Source of the DNA: Thermincola carboxydiphila
GTDB lineage: Bacteria > Bacillota > Thermincolia > Thermincolales > UBA2595
DNA length: 64,000 nucleotides
Assembly: GCA_016841045.1 (NCBI GenBank)
Contig: JAENZX010000004.1
Span: 124,001 to 188,000, forward strand
Direction: 5' to 3'
Positions 18,204-26,802 of the stretch are shown here, one piece after another. The position numbers were made by a program, and so were the translations under genes. How positions within the stretch are numbered: the first letter of the stretch is position 1; the number at the start of each line of letters is the position of its first letter. The notes beneath the pieces were generated by a model. The model ran no database searches and was not told where the DNA came from. It saw nothing but the letters and a program-made list of their open reading frames with translations.

Positions 18204-19607
18204 CTAAATTTCGAAAATTTTCTTCAAATGATTTATTATAATTTCTGAATCACCTGCCAACAGCGTTCTGGGATCTATAAGCAGGCGTTCCTTCTGTATT
18301 CTGGCGAGCACGGGAGGGTCCATTTGACGGAGGCTTTCCTCAAGGGCATTTACACTAATGTCTGAAGTGCTTATAGCTACCAGACAGGTTGGAATATTTT
18401 CTTCGGGCAGTGCACCGCCTCCTACCTGTGAATAACCATCTTCCACTGTCGCTTTAATACCTGATCCACACTGTTTATTAATATCCGCTGCAAGTCTTTT
18501 AGCTGAAGCCGATATTAGTTCTCCATCCATAGTTATCATTCTCAATGTGGGTATCTCTCTTATGGCCCTGTCTTCATCTATATATAACCTTAATGTGGCC
18601 TCCATCGCAGCCAGGGTAAGTTTATCGATTCTTAATGCCCTGGTAAGGGGATTCTTCTTCATTTTGCTGATAAGGTCTGCCCGTCCGACAATAATTCCTG
18701 CCTGAGGCCCGCCAAAGAGCTTGTCCCCGCTGCAGGTTACCACATCTGCGCCTGCCCCGATACTTTCACGTACCGTCGGCTCATGAATAACTCCGTATTT
18801 TACAAAGTCAACCAGCACTCCGCTTCCCAGGTCTTCATACACAGGAATATTCTTTTCCCTTCCCAGTTTTACCAAGTCGCTAATGGGCACTTCTGCGGTA
18901 AACCCTATTATTTTATAGTTACTGGTATGTACTTTTAACAAGAGAGAGGTCTGATCAGTCATCGCCTGTTCATAATCCCTGAGGTGGGTCTTGTTAGTCG
19001 TCCCTACCTCAACCAGGGCAGCGCCGCTCTGAGTCATAACATCAGGAATTCGGAAAGAACCGCCTATTTCGACAAGCTGCCCCCTTGAGACAATTACCTC
19101 TTTATCTTTCGCCAGGGTACTCAGCACCAGAAGAACTGCCCCAGCATTATTATTTACCACCAGAGCAGCTTCAGCCCCTGTAAGACTGCAGACCAGTTCC
19201 TCTACGTGGGAGTATCTAGTGCCTCTTTCCCCTGTAGTAAGATCCAATTCGAGGTTTGAATAGTTTGCCGCTATATCTTCTATAGCCTTAACAGCGCTTT
19301 GGGCTAAAACTGCTCGGCCCAGGTTTGTATGCAGGATAATTCCGGTAGCATTAATAACTTTTTTAAGTTTTGGTTTTGCCTTCTCCTGAAGCCTGTTGAC
19401 CATTAAACTAACTATTGAATCCAGGTCTATTGGATGGGTGAATTCTCCCTCCTCTAAAATTGCTTCCCTGATACCCTGAACTACCTCACCGGCAGTATCA
19501 GATATAACCTGGTGAGAAAAAGAACCGGTTAATTTTTTTATGGCCTCCTGTTCAAGTATTACGCTGATAGCAGGAAGCTGTCTTAACAAATGCTGTTTGG
19601 TTACCAT
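18204..19607 (-). CDS. selA: L-seryl-tRNA(Sec) selenium transferase SelA
   Basis: This PLP enzyme converts seryl-tRNA(Sec) to selenocysteyl-tRNA(Sec) using selenophosphate. The 467-residue protein has the family's N-terminal domain (HLLRQLPAISVIL), INATGIILHTNLGRA, YSNLELDLTTGERG, and the PLP lysine in CSGDKLFGGPQAGII. ATG 19607 follows GGAG; the frame begins four codons earlier at a TTG. It is immediately upstream of selD in the same direction. selB and selC (tRNA-Sec) are not in this window but must exist if the UGA codons here are decoded. Confidence 0.96.
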   Translation of the reverse strand: MVTKQHLLRQLPAISVILEQEAIKKLTGSFSHQVISDTAGEVVQGIREAILEEGEFTHPIDLDSIVSLMVNRLQEKAKPKLKKVINATGIILHTNLGRAVLAQSAVKAIEDIAANYSNLELDLTTGERGTRYSHVEELVCSLTGAEAALVVNNNAGAVLLVLSTLAKDKEVIVSRGQLVEIGGSFRIPDVMTQSGAALVEVGTTNKTHLRDYEQAMTDQTSLLLKVHTSNYKIIGFTAEVPISDLVKLGREKNIPVYEDLGSGVLVDFVKYGVIHEPTVRESIGAGADVVTCSGDKLFGGPQAGIIVGRADLISKMKKNPLTRALRIDKLTLAAMEATLRLYIDEDRAIREIPTLRMITMDGELISASAKRLAADINKQCGSGIKATVEDGYSQVGGGALPEENIPTCLVAISTSDISVNALEESLRQMDPPVLARIQKERLLIDPRTLLAGDSEIIINHLKKIFEI

Positions 19608-19754
19608 AACTATCTCCAATCACATACTAAATAATTTCCGAAACTTTTATTTCTTCTACAAAAAAACTACATTTCCTCCAATGTTTGCGTAAGACTAATT
19701 TACACAGGGTTTTGTGGTTTTATTCCTCATAATCCATTTATTTCTATTTTCCTT

Positions 19755-20261
19755 TTATCCTTTAACCTTTACTACTCTTAGGGGGAGTATTACACCATCC
19801 TTTAAATTTCCTCCTTTAATTTCTACCGTCCAATTTTCATCTGGGTTTCCTTTAGGAACGTTAATGATTACGGTCCCTTGCGATAAAGTCCCTGGATTAA
19901 TTTGTACAGCGGGCTGCTCCCTGGCCTTTAAACCGTACCGTCTCCCCTGTGGGTCTATCAGGGTTATGTCAGCATCAAACTGAACGGGTGCCGACCCCTG
20001 ATTGGCCACTAACAAGTCTAATACTTTTTGTTCTTCTTCTGCGGCGGCAGCCGACCTGGTTTCCAAACCAATAATAGCTATACCGATTTGACCGCTCCAT
20101 CTTCCTTCAACAGTGCCCAATCCAGCTACAAAAACCCGGTAATTGGGTTCATTTACCAAAACGCCTGTCTCCTTTCTGCTCCATAATCCCGTCAATACTA
20201 ATACAGCACATATTAAAATCCCGGTTATCAGAAACATTTTGTCCCTTATTATTAAAATCAC
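19755..20261 (-). CDS. Membrane-anchored hypothetical protein
   Basis: The 168-residue protein starts at GTG 20261 with GGAGGGG upstream. One N-terminal transmembrane or signal-anchor segment (MFLITGILICAVLVLTGLW) is followed by an extracytoplasmic domain of about 135 residues. Its later part (VLDLLVANQGSAPVQF, then LIDPQGRRYGLK) resembles the immunoglobulin-like DUF4352 type of fold, but I am not sure. It lies between selA and yyaC on the same strand. No function can be assigned. Confidence 0.75.
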   Translation of the reverse strand: MILIIRDKMFLITGILICAVLVLTGLWSRKETGVLVNEPNYRVFVAGLGTVEGRWSGQIGIAIIGLETRSAAAAEEEQKVLDLLVANQGSAPVQFDADITLIDPQGRRYGLKAREQPAVQINPGTLSQGTVIINVPKGNPDENWTVEIKGGNLKDGVILPLRVVKVKG

Positions 20262-20323
20262 AACATCCCCTCCCTGCTACAGAGATACGCTAACCAAGCT
20301 CGTTTCATTCATTAAAAAACGCA

Positions 20324-20352
20324 TAAAAAAAACAACCGGAAAATCCCGGCTG
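20324..20352 (-). terminator. Intrinsic terminator of yyaC
   Basis: On the minus strand AGCCGG-GATTTT-CCGGTT is followed by GTTTTTTTT. It lies 13 bases after the yyaC stop. Confidence 0.85.
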
Positions 20353-20364
20353 ACAGGGTGAGCT

Positions 20365-20922
20365 TTAAGCTTGTTTCAGCTTTAATAGAGGATAAAAGGA
20401 GCGATGAGCAATAATGGTCTGCGCCAGTGTTGCTGCAATTATTTTCGCCATGTTATAAATGGTGTTCATACGTGTATTTTGAATTACCAACTGAGGTAAG
20501 AAGCCTCCAACATTGACAATCCCCTGTATGTTGACGTTTCCTACTTCCGGAAGGTCTTTATTTACACCCATCCCCGGTTTTAAAGGTTTATTAAGAAATG
20601 CTATCTTCTCTACGTTAGCTGCTTTGCCGAGGCAGGCATCCACGGCAATTATAAAAGCCTCAGGGTGATTTCTTTGTATTACGGCCATGGTTTCAGACAG
20701 GTTTTGGGCATGAACAGGGTCACGAAGTGTGCCATAAACCTTGGCATACCTGCATTCTTCAATAAGCAATGTGCCCACAAGAGGACCAAGGCTGTCACCA
20801 GAAACACGGTCTGTTCCGACACATAAGACAACTATTTCTAATTGGTTTATAACAAGATTGGATAGAATATTCAAAAGTTTTTGTTGTCCTTCAATTTCAG
20901 TGTAATGAAAAGATAAGTCCAT
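20365..20922 (-). CDS. yyaC: YyaC-type sporulation protein
   Basis: The 185-residue protein belongs to the YyaC family, which is restricted to spore formers and related to Gpr-like and hydrogenase-maturation-type proteases. Visible motifs are VVLCVGTDRVSGDSLGPLVG near the N-terminus, GTLRDPVHAQNL, IIAVDACLG, and NVNIQGIVNVGGFLP. ATG 20922 has AAAGG nine bases upstream; a TTG three codons earlier is less likely. Its presence supports a spore-forming host. Confidence 0.9.
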   Translation of the reverse strand: MDLSFHYTEIEGQQKLLNILSNLVINQLEIVVLCVGTDRVSGDSLGPLVGTLLIEECRYAKVYGTLRDPVHAQNLSETMAVIQRNHPEAFIIAVDACLGKAANVEKIAFLNKPLKPGMGVNKDLPEVGNVNIQGIVNVGGFLPQLVIQNTRMNTIYNMAKIIAATLAQTIIAHRSFYPLLKLKQA

Positions 20923-21040
20923 AAGCACCAACCTTTAATGTTCAAAGTCCAATCATATTATATAAAAAATACCATGTCGAATACCTAAAAAAATAACAGC
21001 TGTTATAAAGAACTTATCGTGGTATTGTGACAATATGCCT

Positions 21041-21073
21041 AAAAATAGGAGGTGTCTCTTAAGAGACACCTCC
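21041..21073 (-). terminator. Intrinsic terminator of the cheR-kinase operon
   Basis: A perfect 13-bp inverted repeat with no spacer (GGAGGTGTCTCTT / AAGAGACACCTCC, 21048-21073) is followed on the minus strand by TATTTTTA. It begins eight bases after the kinase stop. Confidence 0.88.
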
Positions 21074-21080
21074 GTTTTCA

Positions 21081-23015
21081 CTAATTACAGCTTTGATTAA
21101 TAACTTCTGACCTGAAGCGAACAAAAAATGTAGTTCCAGTATCGTTGGAAATAAAATTTACAGTCGCGTTGTGCCGGGTGGCAACACTGTAACAGACAGC
21201 AAGACCTAACCCGGTTCCGGTATTTTTTGTAGTAAAGAAAGGGGTTCCTATTTTATCATGTATGTCTTCTTTTATACCAGAGCCCTGATCAATTATTTCC
21301 AACACAACATCATTATTATCAACATACGTCCTTATTTTCAGTGCACCCCCTTTTTCCATTGCCTCCAATCCATTGAGGGTTAGGTTCAAAATTAGCTGCC
21401 TTATTTCTTTTTCGTCCAGATAAAGTACAGGGCATTCATTTAAGTCCATCATCAAGCGTTTGTCCTGTCTAAGCCCTTCCGCCTCGATAAGCGGCAGCAG
21501 ATGGTTGATAATCGAATTTAAGCACTGCAGCTTCCGGTCTGACTTTTTATTTTTAGCTAATGTCAAAAATTCTGTAATAATGGAATTAGCCCGCTGCAGT
21601 TCATCCAACATTAAATTTGCATATTCTGAAGATAGTGTTTTACCTTCCAGGGTTTGCAAAAATCCGTGAACAGTTGTCATAGGGTTTCTTATTTCATGAG
21701 CGATTCCGGCGGCCATTTCACCTACCAGGTGTAGTCGATCCAGCCGGGTTATTTCCCGATCAATCATTATACGCTCAGTAATGTCTGTAACTACATTAAG
21801 AAAGCATTCTTCACCCTCGATTTCAATCTTTTCGGTGGACAATAATCCATAGCGAAGATTACCTTGCTTTGTATAGTACTTAACTTGAATATTCTTAATC
21901 TGATTTTTTCTTTTCTGCTTATTGTCTAAAGGAAAAAGGAGTGTTAAAGAACGATTCTTCATTTCATCGCGAGAGTACCCGGTATTGTTTTGCCAACTTT
22001 GGTTAACATCAATAACTCTGCCATCTTTTAGGGATCTGATTGAAATCAGGTTAGGACTGGACTCAAATATCCTACGGAAACGTTCTTCTGACAAACTCAA
22101 TTCCCTAGTGCGCTCTTTTACAAGTTTTTCCAGCAGTTCATACTTTCTTTCGCGCACTTCTTCTAGCATTTTAGCATCAGTTATGTCACGAATTGATAAA
22201 ACAAGGAGGTTTTGATTCTCTACACAAGACTGTCCTACATAGACAGATGCATAAAAATTGCTTTTATCCTTTCGATAGCACAAAGTTTCAATTGATCTAC
22301 TCTCGTTAACAGAACTGTTTAGAGTTAAAATGCTTGCCCATATCTCTTCTGCAAAAAGGATGTTAAGGTGCTCTCCTATAAGTTCCTCCTTTTCAAACCC
22401 AAACATCCGGGTTACCGAAGGGTTAACTGCCAGTATAAGTCCTAGTACATCAGTAGTACAGATAGTATCATTTGATGTTTCACCTATAACCCTGGCAAGG
22501 GCCTCAGCCCGCGCCAGGTCCGTAGTGATAGCCTTTAACTTCGCGTTGGCTTCTTCTAGTTCCTGTGCCCTCTGTTCCAGTAATAGACTGTGAATTTCCA
22601 CCTGCCTCCGGCTTCTATACATTTCTACAAAAGTTCTAATTTTTAATTTCAAAGTCCTGGGATCAAAAGGCTTAAAAATGTAATCAATGGCCCCCTCAGT
22701 ATAGCCCTGCCACACGTGTTCACTTGCTTTATTAATGGCTGTTACGAAAATTATCGGTGTATTCTTTGATTTCTCACGTGATTTAATAAGTTTGGCTGTT
22801 TCAAATCCACTTAGACCAGGCATCTGAACATCCAGTAATATCACAGCAAAATCATACTGTAAAATATATTTTAATGCCTCTTCACCAGATGAGGCACAAA
22901 TAAGATTATATTCCGGGTTCTTAAGAACAGCCTCCAATGCAATTAAGTTCTGGGGGAGATCATCCACCAATAAAATATTTACTTTTTCAATTTGCATGGT
23001 AACCACCGTTTTCAT
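21081..23015 (-). CDS. Receiver-PAS-PAS histidine kinase (soluble)
   Basis: The 644-residue protein starts with a receiver domain (ILLVDDLPQN, VILLDVQMPGLSGF, YIFKPFDPRTL). Two PAS-type sensor regions follow (DTICTTDVLGLILAVNP and PNLISIRSLKDGRVIDVNQ) with PAC-like stretches. The kinase core has the H-box GEMAAGIAHEIRNPMTT, the N-box LILNLTLNGLEAM and the G2 box NTGTGLGLAV. The H-box is very like those of sporulation kinases. No membrane segment is seen. Its ATG overlaps the CheR stop by four bases (ATGA), implying translational coupling; an ATG six codons in has a better ribosome-binding site and is the alternative start. Confidence 0.92.
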   Translation of the reverse strand: MKTVVTMQIEKVNILLVDDLPQNLIALEAVLKNPEYNLICASSGEEALKYILQYDFAVILLDVQMPGLSGFETAKLIKSREKSKNTPIIFVTAINKASEHVWQGYTEGAIDYIFKPFDPRTLKLKIRTFVEMYRSRRQVEIHSLLLEQRAQELEEANAKLKAITTDLARAEALARVIGETSNDTICTTDVLGLILAVNPSVTRMFGFEKEELIGEHLNILFAEEIWASILTLNSSVNESRSIETLCYRKDKSNFYASVYVGQSCVENQNLLVLSIRDITDAKMLEEVRERKYELLEKLVKERTRELSLSEERFRRIFESSPNLISIRSLKDGRVIDVNQSWQNNTGYSRDEMKNRSLTLLFPLDNKQKRKNQIKNIQVKYYTKQGNLRYGLLSTEKIEIEGEECFLNVVTDITERIMIDREITRLDRLHLVGEMAAGIAHEIRNPMTTVHGFLQTLEGKTLSSEYANLMLDELQRANSIITEFLTLAKNKKSDRKLQCLNSIINHLLPLIEAEGLRQDKRLMMDLNECPVLYLDEKEIRQLILNLTLNGLEAMEKGGALKIRTYVDNNDVVLEIIDQGSGIKEDIHDKIGTPFFTTKNTGTGLGLAVCYSVATRHNATVNFISNDTGTTFFVRFRSEVINQSCN

Positions 23016-23842
23016 AGGATTTTGCGAAATATCTTTTCATCAGGAGCAAATCTATCATAAAACTTATTCCAGGCCGTAAATTTAATATCTTCCTTTGCAC
23101 CCAGACCCAAAAATCCCCCGTAGTGAAGACTATCATGAAACAGGTTCAGAACACGCTCCTGAAGAAAATTATTAAAATATATTAAAACATTTCTGCAGAT
23201 GACAACGTGAAATTCATTGATTGACTGGTCTGTTACCAGATTGTGGGGAGCAAAAACAATGTTTTCGCTAAGATATGGGGCCAAGGCCACCTTCTTGTCA
23301 TTTGAAACCATATAATACTCTGAAAATGCCTGAGTTCCTCCGGCAGCATGATAGTTTTTTGTATAAACTTTCATCTTTTCCAGGGCAAATACTGCTTTCT
23401 TTGCTTTTTCCAATATATTTTCCTGTAGATCAGTGGCATAAATTCTGGTCTTTTGATAAAGCCCCTCTTCGTGCAATAAAATTGCCATAGAGTAGACTTC
23501 TTCCCCTGTAGAACAGCCCGCATGCCAAATCCTTATGAAGGGATATTCCCTGAGAACGGGCACAACTCTCTCTCGAAACGCCAGAAAAAACTCCGGGTCA
23601 CGGAACATTTCCGTTACATTAATTGAAAAATCACTTATGAATCTATTGATAAAACCAGGTTCATGTAATACCTTTTCCTGCAAACCAGATATGCTTTTTA
23701 GGTTTTCAGCCTGCATTCTATTGGCTATTCTGCGGCACAGAAAGGAGTATGAATAGTCGCGGAAGTCGAAACCGTACTGCCGGTAAACTCCATTTAGCAG
23801 CAGCTCTATTTCTAGTTTTTCTAAGTCTTCATCATATGTCAT
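23012..23842 (-). CDS. CheR-type protein-glutamate methyltransferase
   Basis: The 276-residue protein is a SAM-dependent methyltransferase of the chemotaxis CheR family. It has an N-terminal helical domain (YGFDFRDYSYSFLCRRIANRM), the TEMFRDPEFF region, the SAM-binding HAGCSTGEEVYSMAILL and IYATDLQ motifs, and VICRNVLIYF. No CheB or MCP gene is next to it. It lies between a hybrid membrane kinase with an MCP-like four-helix sensor and a cytosolic kinase, so its substrate may be a kinase rather than a chemoreceptor; this is inference. It is preceded closely by the hybrid kinase gene. Confidence 0.93.
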   Translation of the reverse strand: MTYDEDLEKLEIELLLNGVYRQYGFDFRDYSYSFLCRRIANRMQAENLKSISGLQEKVLHEPGFINRFISDFSINVTEMFRDPEFFLAFRERVVPVLREYPFIRIWHAGCSTGEEVYSMAILLHEEGLYQKTRIYATDLQENILEKAKKAVFALEKMKVYTKNYHAAGGTQAFSEYYMVSNDKKVALAPYLSENIVFAPHNLVTDQSINEFHVVICRNVLIYFNNFLQERVLNLFHDSLHYGGFLGLGAKEDIKFTAWNKFYDRFAPDEKIFRKIL

Positions 23843-23876
23843 GGCAGTTAGTTTCCTTAACTTTAAATTGAGAATT

Positions 23877-26591
23877 CTATTTACATAACCAAACTAGAAT
23901 AAGTGAATATAACTGTTCAATGTTAATGGGCTTACTAATGTAATCAGACGCTCCTGCGTCAATACACTTTTGCCTATCGCCTTTCATAGCCTTTGCTGTC
24001 ACAGCTATAATAGGAAGCTGCTTATACTCAGGCATCTGGCGAATACAACCGATAGTCTCGTAACCATCCATTTCAGGCATCATAATATCCATTAAAATCA
24101 AGTCAATATCGGGATTTTCTTCCAATATCTCAATTGACTCCCTGCCATTTTCAGCAAAGAGTACTATCATGTTGTGACGCTCCAAGACAGTGGTGAGGGC
24201 AAAAACGTTTCGCATATCATCATCTACAATGAGTATCTTTTTCCCGTCAAGGAGTTCCTTGTCACCGTCCTGCATTATTTCACCGTGCACTTCTTTTGCT
24301 TCAACCGGCTGAATCAATGACGGCATTTCATAAGAACCACATGCTGCCTCTTCCTCAGATGAAAAGTCCTGTTCTATCAGATCCCCAATAGGCAGGTATA
24401 ACGTAAACGTACTTCCCTCCCCCTCTGCTGTTTCAACCTCGATATGGCCGCCCAGCAGCTGAGCCAATTCTTTACTTATCGACAGCCCAAGACCGGTTCC
24501 ACCGTACTTTCTGCTAGTCGTGCCATCAGCCTGACTAAATGATTCAAAGATAAGGTGGACCTTGTCCCGGGATATACCAATACCCGTATCAATCACTGAC
24601 ATCGCCAAAGTCTGATCATCAACTGATTTTATATCAAGAATCACAGACCCGTATTCCGTGAACTTAATGGCATTAGACAGTAAATTGTTTAATATCTGTT
24701 TAAGTTTTTGTTCATCTGTATAAATGGCAGTTGGGATATTTTCATCTAGCCGGACATCCAGCTTTATTCCCTTCTGCTCTGCAACTGCCGAAAACTGGCT
24801 TCTGATAAACGTTTCCAGTTCATCCATAAACAACTCACCCATTTCGACATTCATCTTACCTGATTCGATTTTTGACAGGTCAAGGATAGTATTAATTAAT
24901 CCTAATAAATCATTACCTGAACTATACATTGCACCGGCATATTCGACCTGCTTATCATCTAAGTTCCCATCCGGATTTTCTTTAAGAAGCTGTGCCAAGA
25001 TAAGAAGACTGTTTAAGGGGGTTCTTAATTCGTGTGACATGTTGGCAAGAAACTCCGACTTATATTTTGAAGTGAGAGTTAACTGCCTGGTTTTTTCCTC
25101 AAGAGTTGTTTTAATCTTCTCTAACTCCTCAGCCCTCTCTTCGGAACAACGGTTTTGTTCCTGTAATTCCTCGTTCATACTGCGAAGCTCTTCCTGCTGA
25201 GACTGTAATTCTTCAGCCTGGGACTGAAGTTCTTCAGTCAATACTTTTGATTCCTCCAGCAACTGCTGAATAGTCAGGTGACTGTCAATGCTGTGTATGA
25301 CTATTCCTACATTCCCCAATACCTGCTGGAACAATGTCAAATGGAGTTCACTAAACCGGTCCAGGGTAGCAAGTTCTATTGCACCTACCACCTGACCCTC
25401 AAATTCAATAGGCAGTATTATAATCGAAGCCGGGGGAGTTTGTCCGAGACCTGACGAAATTTTTATGTAATTCTCGGGAACCTCTGGTAGAATGAGTATC
25501 TTACTCTCCAAAATACACTGTCCTGCCAGACCTTCCCCAGCTTTTATTCTTTCGACGCCAGGTTCACCTGCTGTATCGGCATACGCAGCGTATTTCTTAA
25601 AATATTGAGGCTCACCAAGAAAATCCTTTATGTAAAATGCCCCATAACTTGCCCCTGCCAAAGGAGTAAGCTTATTGATGAGCAGAGAAGACATTGTATC
25701 AAAATTCTGCACTCCCTGGCAGAGCATTGATATCTCCGCCATAGCTGAATTGAGCCAATTTTGTTCCTCCATAGTATGCAAAAACTGTTTTTCAGTACGA
25801 GTCTGTTCTTCAATAGCGGCGGCCATCTCATTAATTGCAACAGCTATCTGTTTAAACTCGTTATCACCTTTAACTTCAAGCCGGGGAAGATTATCCTTCT
25901 CTCCATATGCAATACCGTTAAGAGCCCCTATTAATTGCCTAAGACTTTTGTTAAAGCTTCCGACAAACCAATAAGTAAAAAAAAGCCCGATTATGAAACT
26001 GGCGATAATTGTCATATATGTCAGTTTACTTGAATTACTAACAGTCTCTTCAATGCGGCTGTAGGCCCTTTGCGTTCTTTTTTCATGAAGGTCTCTTAAC
26101 TCGGCCATTATCTTAAAAATTTGTAGTCGTAGATTTTTACCCTCACGAAAAAAAAGCTGAGCAGCCTCTTCATTGTTACCCCCGGCAACCTGTTTTAGGA
26201 TTTGGTCTTCAAGCCGTCCATAATTTTGATGGGCCAGGCTTAGTCTGCTTATAATAACTTCTACTTCAGAAGTTTTATTATTCTTTTGCCCAGATTCCAT
26301 CGCAAGGATAGTTTCCAAAGTAGTTTCCACTTCAAAACGGGATTTATCCAATTCATCTCGCATATTTTCATTATATTTCTCGTTAACAACGATTTGCATC
26401 AGTTTTGATTCAGATAAATTCAACCCATTCTCAAGCTTATTTACCATTCTAAGTTTCTGCAGTCTGTCAGTAACTATCTCCTTGGTATCTTTTTGGAGTT
26501 GGTCAAGGAAAAATACCTGAATAGACATAAATAAAGCCATTACAATCAAGACCGCGCCAAAACCTAGATATAACTTACTGCTTATTTTCAT
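23877..26591 (-). CDS. Membrane hybrid histidine kinase, copy 1
   Basis: The 904-residue protein has TM1 (LYLGFGAVLIVMALFMSIQ), an extracytoplasmic helical sensor of about 170 residues and TM2 (MTIIASFIIGLFFTYWFV). A HAMP segment, a GAF-like domain (NFDTMSSLLINKLTPLAG), a Gln/Glu-rich coiled coil and an HK core follow (NMSHELRTPLNSL, NLLSNAIKFTE, GTGLGLSISKEL). A C-terminal receiver ends it (ILIVDDDMRN, LILMDIMMPEMDG, ISKPIN). Start ATG 26591 follows AAGGAGATCGG. The upstream paralogue at 26803-29529 is identical from about the coiled coil to the receiver end. Confidence 0.93.
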   Translation of the reverse strand: MKISSKLYLGFGAVLIVMALFMSIQVFFLDQLQKDTKEIVTDRLQKLRMVNKLENGLNLSESKLMQIVVNEKYNENMRDELDKSRFEVETTLETILAMESGQKNNKTSEVEVIISRLSLAHQNYGRLEDQILKQVAGGNNEEAAQLFFREGKNLRLQIFKIMAELRDLHEKRTQRAYSRIEETVSNSSKLTYMTIIASFIIGLFFTYWFVGSFNKSLRQLIGALNGIAYGEKDNLPRLEVKGDNEFKQIAVAINEMAAAIEEQTRTEKQFLHTMEEQNWLNSAMAEISMLCQGVQNFDTMSSLLINKLTPLAGASYGAFYIKDFLGEPQYFKKYAAYADTAGEPGVERIKAGEGLAGQCILESKILILPEVPENYIKISSGLGQTPPASIIILPIEFEGQVVGAIELATLDRFSELHLTLFQQVLGNVGIVIHSIDSHLTIQQLLEESKVLTEELQSQAEELQSQQEELRSMNEELQEQNRCSEERAEELEKIKTTLEEKTRQLTLTSKYKSEFLANMSHELRTPLNSLLILAQLLKENPDGNLDDKQVEYAGAMYSSGNDLLGLINTILDLSKIESGKMNVEMGELFMDELETFIRSQFSAVAEQKGIKLDVRLDENIPTAIYTDEQKLKQILNNLLSNAIKFTEYGSVILDIKSVDDQTLAMSVIDTGIGISRDKVHLIFESFSQADGTTSRKYGGTGLGLSISKELAQLLGGHIEVETAEGEGSTFTLYLPIGDLIEQDFSSEEEAACGSYEMPSLIQPVEAKEVHGEIMQDGDKELLDGKKILIVDDDMRNVFALTTVLERHNMIVLFAENGRESIEILEENPDIDLILMDIMMPEMDGYETIGCIRQMPEYKQLPIIAVTAKAMKGDRQKCIDAGASDYISKPINIEQLYSLILVWLCK
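23945..25240. repeat. Long direct repeat, copy A (pairs with 26871-28166)
   Basis: About 1,296 bases here and at a constant offset of 2,926 bases look identical wherever I compared them. Synonymous and amino-acid differences appear outside both ends. The tract covers the coiled coil, kinase core and most of the receiver of the two hybrid kinases. Confidence 0.9.
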
Positions 26592-26750
26592 ATCCGATCT
26601 CCTTATAAGAATAAAAAAATATCTACCCCTTCGCATAAATTAGCTTAAATACACTATAAAACCCCATTATTTTTTAAAAACCAAACTTTATTATAATAAA
26701 TTATAAATACTAAGTCTTGAAAAATTTGTCGAAATAATATCCATATGTTG

Positions 26751-26768
26751 GTCTTCATCTTATGTCAT
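26751..26768 (-). pseudogene. Remnant of a duplicated cheR 5' end
   Basis: The sequence downstream of kinase copy 2 aligns base by base with the sequence at the start of cheR: the shared GTCTTCATC, ATGTCATGGCAG and TTTACATAACCAAAC words. The copied start reads ATG ACA TAA, so it stops at codon 3. After about six codons the homology is lost. This shows that the duplication unit included the cheR start and that the extra cheR copy was deleted. Confidence 0.65.
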
Positions 26769-26802
26769 GGCAGGTATCTTCCTTAAAATTAATTTGAGAA
26801 TT

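Noticed and set aside
24724-25200. Plus-strand 158-codon ORF, with an identical twin at 27650-28126
   Set aside because: Both are antisense shadows of the conserved kinase-core region. Their identity only reflects the underlying DNA repeat.
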